Shown: piece after piece, positions 59,277 to 64,000 of the stretch
Numbering within the stretch: position 1 is the stretch's first letter
Layout of the letters: every line of letters begins with the position of its first letter
Source of the DNA: Chthoniobacter flavus Ellin428
Lineage (GTDB): Bacteria > Verrucomicrobiota > Verrucomicrobiia > Chthoniobacterales > Chthoniobacteraceae
Assembly: GCF_000173075.1 (NCBI RefSeq)
Contig: NZ_ABVL01000027.1
Span: 1-64,000 of the forward strand
Length of the DNA stretch: 64,000 bases
Direction: 5' to 3'
Made by a program: the position numbers and the translations under genes
Notes under the pieces: model-generated
What the model was told of the DNA's origin: nothing
Databases searched by the model: none
The model's input: the letters and a program-made list of their open reading frames with translations, nothing else

Positions 59277-61871
59277 ATGTCCGAGACCCTGACCCCGATG
59301 ATGCAGCAGTACCAGAGCATCCGGAGGTCTCTCCCCGCGGATACCCTGTTGCTTTTCCGGCTTGGGGACTTTTACGAGATGTTCTTCGAGGACGCCAAGG
59401 AAGCCTCTGCGATCCTCAATGTGGCGCTGACCAAGCGCAATCTCACCCCCATGTGCGGCATCCCGCATCACGCGGCGGATAATTACATCCGGCGGTTGAT
59501 CAAGGCCGGGCGGCGGGTGGCCATCTGCGACCAGATCGGCGAACCGCAGAAAGGGCAAATCGTCCAGCGGGAGATCACCCACATCGTCAGCCCAGGCACG
59601 GTGGCCGACCTGCACATGCTCGATGCGAAGCGGAACAACTTCCTCGCCGCGATCTATGCCGGCGGGAAGAGCGGCTACGGTTTTGCTTTTGTCGATCTCA
59701 CCACCGGTGATTTCCGGCTCACCGAACTGGCCGATGAAAAAGAACTGGCCGATGAACTCGCCCGCGTGCAACCCGCCGAGGTGCTGGTCAGCGAGGAGCA
59801 GGCGGCGCAATTCCGAGACGTGCGCGGACTCGTGGCGCGCGACGGCTATACTTTCCTGCTCGATCAGGCCTATTTCACCCTGCGCGATCATTTCAAAGTG
59901 CAATCGCTCGACGGCTTCGGCTGCGAAGAGCTGCCGGGAGCGATCGGCGCGGCGGGGGCGATCCTACATTATCTCAAGACCGAGCTACGCCGTTCGTTGA
60001 GCCACATCACGCGGCTCGTCTGCTATCGCAACTCGCAGTTCATGGTGCTCGACGCCGCCACGCAGGCGAATCTCGAGCTCGTCGAGGCCCGCGGCGGCGG
60101 ACGCGACACTTCCCTGCTCGGCGCACTGGATCGCACGGTCACGCCCATGGGCGCCCGTAAGCTGCGCGACTGGATTTTGCATCCGCTCTGCGAGATCGCC
60201 CCGCTGCAGCAGCGGCAGCAGATGATCGCCGATTTGCTGGCCGAGCCGTTTTTGCTCGGGAATCTGCGCGAGACGCTCAAGTCGATCCGCGACATGGAGC
60301 GCACGGTGGGGCGGCTCACGCAGACCGGTGGCAATGCGCGCGATCTGCAGGTCTTGCGCATGTCGCTGGAGCAGATCCCACAATTGCGGGATGACCTCGA
60401 GGCGCTCGGGAAAGCGCGCAATCCGCTGGAAGAAGTGGGACGCGCCGGAGCCCCTCGACAAGCTCGGGGCCTTGAGCCTGTCGAAACGGCGCATCTCTCC
60501 GGGCTGGGGGAGCAAATCCGCGGGGATTTGCATCCGTTGCCGCATGTCGTCGAATTACTGACCAAGGCGATCGTCGATGAGCCGCCGGCACTGACCCGCG
60601 AAGGCGGCATGTTCCGCGATGGCTATTTCGCCCCGCTCGACGAACTGCGCAATGCGGGACGCGAGGGCAAGGATTGGATCGCCCAGCTGCAGCAACGCGC
60701 CATTGAGGAGACCGGCATCAAGTCGCTCAAGGTCCGCTACACCTCGGTCTTCGGCTATTTCATCGAAGTCACGAAATCGAACCTGCACCTCGTCCCGCAG
60801 AGCTGGCATCGCAAGCAGACCGTGGCGACGGGCGAGCGCTTCATCACCCCGGAACTCAAGGAAGTGGAGGGCAAAATCCTCGGCGCCGACGAGCGTGCCA
60901 AGGCGCTGGAGCAGGAGCTCTTTCTTCAAATCCGCGACGAAGTCCTGCGCGAGCTGCATGCCCTGCAATCCACCGCCGCTGCCGTGGCCACGCTGGATGT
61001 GCTCGGCGCCTTTGGGGAAACCGCGCGACTCTTCGGCTATTGCCGCCCGTCACTGAGCGAAGATCTGCGCATCAATATCGTCGATGGCCGTCACCCGGTG
61101 CTCGACCAATCGCTGGTCGAAGAAAAGTTCGTCCCGAACGACGTCCTGCTCGACGGGGAAAAGAACCGCCTGCTCATCCTCACCGGTCCGAATATGGCCG
61201 GCAAATCGACTTACATCCGCCAGGTCGCTCTCCTCACTCTGATGGCCCAGATCGGCTCGTGGGTGCCGGCGAAGGAAGCGGAGATCGGTCTCGCGGATCG
61301 CATCTTCACCCGCGTCGGCGCGAGCGATGACCTTTCCCGCGGCCAGTCGACCTTCATGGTCGAGATGAACGAAACGGCGAACATCACCAACAACGCCACG
61401 GTGCGTTCGCTGGTCATCCTCGATGAAATCGGCCGCGGCACCTCGACCTTCGACGGCTTGAGCATCGCCTGGAGCGTGGCCGAGTATCTGCACGACGAAG
61501 TGAAAGCCCGCACGCTCTTCGCCACGCATTACCACGAGCTCACCGAGCTCGAGCTCACCCGCACCGGCGTGCGCAACTACAACATCGCCGTGCGCGAGTG
61601 GAACGACCAGATCATCTTCCTGCGCAAGATCATCAAGGGCGGCGCGGACAAGAGCTACGGCATCCAGGTCGCGCGCCTCGCCGGCCTCCCAGCGGGCATC
61701 ATCGCCCGGGCCAAGGAAATCCTCAGCAACCTCGAGCAGCACGAGCTCACCGCCGACGGTAAACCCGCCCTTGCCGAAGCCCCGCCCCCGCCCAAGCACG
61801 GCATGCCGCGCAACAAAAAGAAAGCCGAGCAAGCCCGCGCGGAGATGAAGCCGCAGATGACGCTGTTTTAG
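59277..61871 (+). CDS. mutS: DNA mismatch repair protein MutS
   Basis: 864 residues from MSETLTPMMQQYQSIRRSLP; an upstream 17-codon extension is not family-like. The mismatch-reading FxE motif is in LFRLGDFYEMFFEDAKEASA. Walker A LTGPNMAGKSTYIRQ and Walker B LVILDEIGRGTSTFDGLSIA are present, with ATHYHELTEL. MutS binds mismatches and recruits MutL. A short palindrome-like insert at 60451-60485 adds GAPRQARGLEPVET-like residues at about 392-403 inside the lever region. Confidence 0.97.
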   Translation: MSETLTPMMQQYQSIRRSLPADTLLLFRLGDFYEMFFEDAKEASAILNVALTKRNLTPMCGIPHHAADNYIRRLIKAGRRVAICDQIGEPQKGQIVQREITHIVSPGTVADLHMLDAKRNNFLAAIYAGGKSGYGFAFVDLTTGDFRLTELADEKELADELARVQPAEVLVSEEQAAQFRDVRGLVARDGYTFLLDQAYFTLRDHFKVQSLDGFGCEELPGAIGAAGAILHYLKTELRRSLSHITRLVCYRNSQFMVLDAATQANLELVEARGGGRDTSLLGALDRTVTPMGARKLRDWILHPLCEIAPLQQRQQMIADLLAEPFLLGNLRETLKSIRDMERTVGRLTQTGGNARDLQVLRMSLEQIPQLRDDLEALGKARNPLEEVGRAGAPRQARGLEPVETAHLSGLGEQIRGDLHPLPHVVELLTKAIVDEPPALTREGGMFRDGYFAPLDELRNAGREGKDWIAQLQQRAIEETGIKSLKVRYTSVFGYFIEVTKSNLHLVPQSWHRKQTVATGERFITPELKEVEGKILGADERAKALEQELFLQIRDEVLRELHALQSTAAAVATLDVLGAFGETARLFGYCRPSLSEDLRINIVDGRHPVLDQSLVEEKFVPNDVLLDGEKNRLLILTGPNMAGKSTYIRQVALLTLMAQIGSWVPAKEAEIGLADRIFTRVGASDDLSRGQSTFMVEMNETANITNNATVRSLVILDEIGRGTSTFDGLSIAWSVAEYLHDEVKARTLFATHYHELTELELTRTGVRNYNIAVREWNDQIIFLRKIIKGGADKSYGIQVARLAGLPAGIIARAKEILSNLEQHELTADGKPALAEAPPPPKHGMPRNKKKAEQARAEMKPQMTLF
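60451..60485. repeat. In-frame REP-like palindrome inside mutS
   Basis: CGACAAGCTC (60456-60465) and GAGCCTGTCG (60474-60483) are inverted with one mismatch, the form of the common 'ctcgacaagctc' intergenic element. Here it lies inside the reading frame without breaking it and encodes about a dozen residues. Confidence 0.65.
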
Positions 61872-61885
61872 AAAGTGCGGTCGAA

Positions 61886-62743
61886 ATGCCTGACGGAAAC
61901 TCGAACAAATCCACCCTGAATTCGCGGCGATTTGGCGCGGGTGCAGCCCGCTCGATTCCCATTGGCTGTTTCGGGGCCGTCTTCTGGTTGTTGTCCTTGT
62001 TCATGCTGGCCGGGGTCGCTGGCGCGCAAATCGACACGGACCGGGCGATCGAGGACCTCAAGCGCGAGCGCGACCGCAACCTGGCGGAAACCCGGATGCG
62101 GGCGGTCGCGGCGGAGAGGTCCATCGGCATTACCTATCGCGGTATCCTGGAACGGATGATTCAGGACGCTGAGGCGGCCGATGACATGGAAGCCGTTTCC
62201 AAACTCAGCGCCGAGCTGCGCGCTTGCCAGAACCCCGGGGCCGGTGGCGTCCGGCGCAATCTCACAAAGTTCGACCAGCGAATCATCGACAAGCATGCGC
62301 AGCGCGATACGCTTTCCTGCATCCCGAGTTCGGTCGAAATGGTGCTGAAGTTGGTGGGCAGAGTGCCGGGGGGATTTTACGATCTGCAGGCCGGATGGAA
62401 GAACAAGTCCGACGGCAGCTTTAAGGATTTCGATGGCAAGACTTTCGCCGGCGTCACTTTTCACCTCCAATTTTCGTTGCCACGCGATGATTCTTTCCCC
62501 TTGGAAAAGGAGTTCGAGACGATCCATCGCGAACTGCAAGCGGGGCGATTCGTCATCGTCGGCCTGGTTTCCCCTGGAGGCTGGCACAATTGGGTGATCT
62601 ATGATGAGGATACCGACGGTGAATTCCTGGCAGTCTCCAAATTCAAAGATGTGACGATCAAGGAGCCGCAAGTCAAAAAAGCCATCCGGGAAATGCACGG
62701 CACAGAGCTCGGCACCTACGAGTTGGGAGCAGACGGGCGATAG
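61886..62743 (+). CDS. Membrane-anchored C39-like papain-fold protein
   Basis: 285 residues. A hydrophobic segment (IGCFGAVFWLLSLFMLAGVA) near residues 26-46 acts as anchor or signal, then a helical coil (DRAIEDLKRERDRNLAETRM, RILERMIQDAEAADDMEAVS). The C-terminal part has KHAQRDTLSCIPSSVEMVLK, with Gln/Cys as in C39 peptidases, and FVIVGLVSPGGWHNWVIYDE, with catalytic-type His and Asp. Cutting substrates is inferred, not shown. It follows mutS by 14 bases. Confidence 0.72.
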   Translation: MPDGNSNKSTLNSRRFGAGAARSIPIGCFGAVFWLLSLFMLAGVAGAQIDTDRAIEDLKRERDRNLAETRMRAVAAERSIGITYRGILERMIQDAEAADDMEAVSKLSAELRACQNPGAGGVRRNLTKFDQRIIDKHAQRDTLSCIPSSVEMVLKLVGRVPGGFYDLQAGWKNKSDGSFKDFDGKTFAGVTFHLQFSLPRDDSFPLEKEFETIHRELQAGRFVIVGLVSPGGWHNWVIYDEDTDGEFLAVSKFKDVTIKEPQVKKAIREMHGTELGTYELGADGR

Positions 62744-62761
62744 GTCGCATTCACTTTCCCC

Positions 62762-64000
62762 TCACCTCGCACTCAGCATCTCGCCCACCTTTTCGAGCAG
62801 CGCCGCGAGGCTGTAGGGCTTGGGCAGAAACGCCACACCCGCGGGCAGGCCGCCGCTTTGCGCGAGCGCGTCGCGGGTGTAACCGCTGCAGAGCAGCGCA
62901 CGGGTCCCGGGGGAGAGTCGCGAAACCTCCGTGGCGAGTTGCACACCGCTCATGCCAGGCATGACCACATCGGTGACGAGCAGGTCCGGTCGCGCGGTAC
63001 CCATATCCGCCAACCGGGCGAGCGCGTCGTGCCCATCCTCGGCGACGATCACCCGATAGCCCGCTTCCAGCAGAACGGTGAGGCCGACCTCGCGCAGCAT
63101 TGCCTCGTCGTCGACAAACAGGATCGTCGGCAAGCCTGAGGAAAAAGTCATCGGCGGCAACGGGGTGTCCTCTTCCACGATGTCGGCAGCCGGCAGGCAG
63201 ACATGAAACACCGAGCCGCGTCCGACATGACTGCGTACCGTCAGATGGCCGCCGCTTTGCTCGATGATCCCGCGACACATGCTGAGCCCGAGGCCGGGGT
63301 GCTGCCCTTCCGTTCTCGTGGTGAAGAAGGGCTCGAAGGCACGCGCCATGGTGGCTTCATCCATGCCGGTGCCCTGATCGGTGATCGTCAGTCGCACGTA
63401 ATTCACCTCGCCCTCGCGGCCGTCGCGCGGACGTTCGGCCGGGCTGAGAATGATCGGTAGCGCCTCGATCGTGAAGCGTCCGCCTTCCGGCATGGCTTCG
63501 CGGGCATTGGCCGCCAGTTGCAGGATGACCTGCTCGAACTGCGCCGCATCCTGCCAGACGCGCAATTCGCCGTGGGTCGCGATGGTGAGTCCGATGCTCG
63601 TGCCCAATGTGCCCATCAGGCGTGGCTCGAGGGCGTGCAGCCAGCTTCCGAGTTCGATGGCCCGCGGCTGCAAAACCACGCGGTGCGAGAAAGCGAGAAG
63701 TTGTTGGGTGAGACGCGCCGCGCGCTCCGTGGCGAGATGGATATCGGCAAGATAACCGGCCTCGATGCTGCTCGCCGGCACGCGTTGTTTGGTCAACGCG
63801 GCGAGGCCCTGCACAGCGGTGAGGATGTTATTGAAATCGTGCGCCACCCCACCGGTCATGCGGGCGATGGCGTCCTCCTTTTCCTTGCGGCCACGCTCCA
63901 CTTCCTCCTGCAATCGCACGGTCTCGGTGATGTCGCGGGAGTTGAAGACGACGCCGAACACCGCGGGATCGTTGAGCAGGTTATTTCCGCTGCCTTCGAG
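62762..64000 (-). CDS. Hybrid sensor histidine kinase, N-terminus beyond the window
   Basis: The frame runs open through the end of the window, so only the C-terminal 413 or so residues are seen. They start in a PAS-like domain (GVVFNSRDITETVRLQEEVE), then HisKA (IARMTGGVAHDFNNILTAVQ, phospho-His in AHDFNN), the ATPase domain (LQLAANAREAMPEGGRFTIE, ITDQGTGMDEATMARAFEPF, HPGLGLSMCRGIIEQSGGHL) and a receiver (ILFVDDEAMLREVGLTVLLE, LLVTDVVMPGMSGVQLATEV, AFLPKPYSLAALLEKVGEML). This is a complete phosphorelay arm. Confidence 0.93.
   Translation of the reverse strand, partial: LEGSGNNLLNDPAVFGVVFNSRDITETVRLQEEVERGRKEKEDAIARMTGGVAHDFNNILTAVQGLAALTKQRVPASSIEAGYLADIHLATERAARLTQQLLAFSHRVVLQPRAIELGSWLHALEPRLMGTLGTSIGLTIATHGELRVWQDAAQFEQVILQLAANAREAMPEGGRFTIEALPIILSPAERPRDGREGEVNYVRLTITDQGTGMDEATMARAFEPFFTTRTEGQHPGLGLSMCRGIIEQSGGHLTVRSHVGRGSVFHVCLPAADIVEEDTPLPPMTFSSGLPTILFVDDEAMLREVGLTVLLEAGYRVIVAEDGHDALARLADMGTARPDLLVTDVVMPGMSGVQLATEVSRLSPGTRALLCSGYTRDALAQSGGLPAGVAFLPKPYSLAALLEKVGEMLSAR

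Overview
The window looks like a GC-rich chromosomal segment from a member of the Verrucomicrobiota or a close PVC relative. This is inferred from the gene types and not proven. Pointers are a DUF1501 protein with a twin-arginine leader, a neutral-ceramidase-like secreted protein, a decayed PEP-CTERM tail, an SPINDLY/OGT-type TPR glycosyltransferase, an omega subunit of the form I associate with this phylum, and many intergenic palindromes of the 'attcgcggt' and 'ctctgcgtt' kind.

The backbone is the transcription/translation cluster, all on the minus strand and in the familiar bacterial order: tRNA-Thr, tuf, tRNA-Trp, secE, nusG, rplK (34.1 to 31.2 kb), then rplA, rplJ, rplL (15.2 to 13.3 kb), then rpoB, rpoC (8.3 to 0.3 kb). 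Two blocks of unrelated genes break it. About 16 kb lies between rplK and rplA, and about 5 kb lies between rplL and rpoB. Strong intrinsic terminators follow rplK, rplL, tuf and rpoC. rplA carries its own promoter, which is almost a copy of the promoter upstream of tRNA-Thr/tuf.

The rplL-rpoB block holds small secreted proteins, two tandem paralogues plus a decayed third copy, and a VapBC-type toxin-antitoxin module. The rplK-rplA block holds rpoZ, a LysR/SDR divergent pair, a MazG-like pyrophosphohydrolase, an esterase, a ceramidase-like protein, a second SDR, an archaemetzincin remnant, an ECF sigma factor (ECF42-like) with two YCII/DGPF proteins, HicAB, and a phosphatase/unknown/ATP-grasp trio.

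From 34.4 to 40.7 kb lie an alpha-E / circularly permuted ATP-grasp / GNAT group and a pilT-pilT-pseudoreceiver operon. From 41 to 64 kb lie a DUF1501 plus beta-propeller phosphoesterase pair, the TPR glycosyltransferase, a 1-Cys peroxiredoxin, an AIM24-family protein, a receiver protein with an inactive histidine-kinase-like helix, rppH, several secreted proteins, an Aas-type acyltransferase/acyl-ACP synthetase, an MFS transporter, two more RelE/ParE-type toxin-antitoxin modules, mutS, a C39-like papain-fold protein and a hybrid histidine kinase cut by the window edge.

Single-base indels interrupt tuf (seven), tRNA-Thr (one), vapB, the ATP-grasp gene, one ParE toxin and several small genes. 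Many sit in or beside homopolymers. The simplest explanation is local sequence error in a draft assembly, so these genes should be checked before being called pseudogenes.
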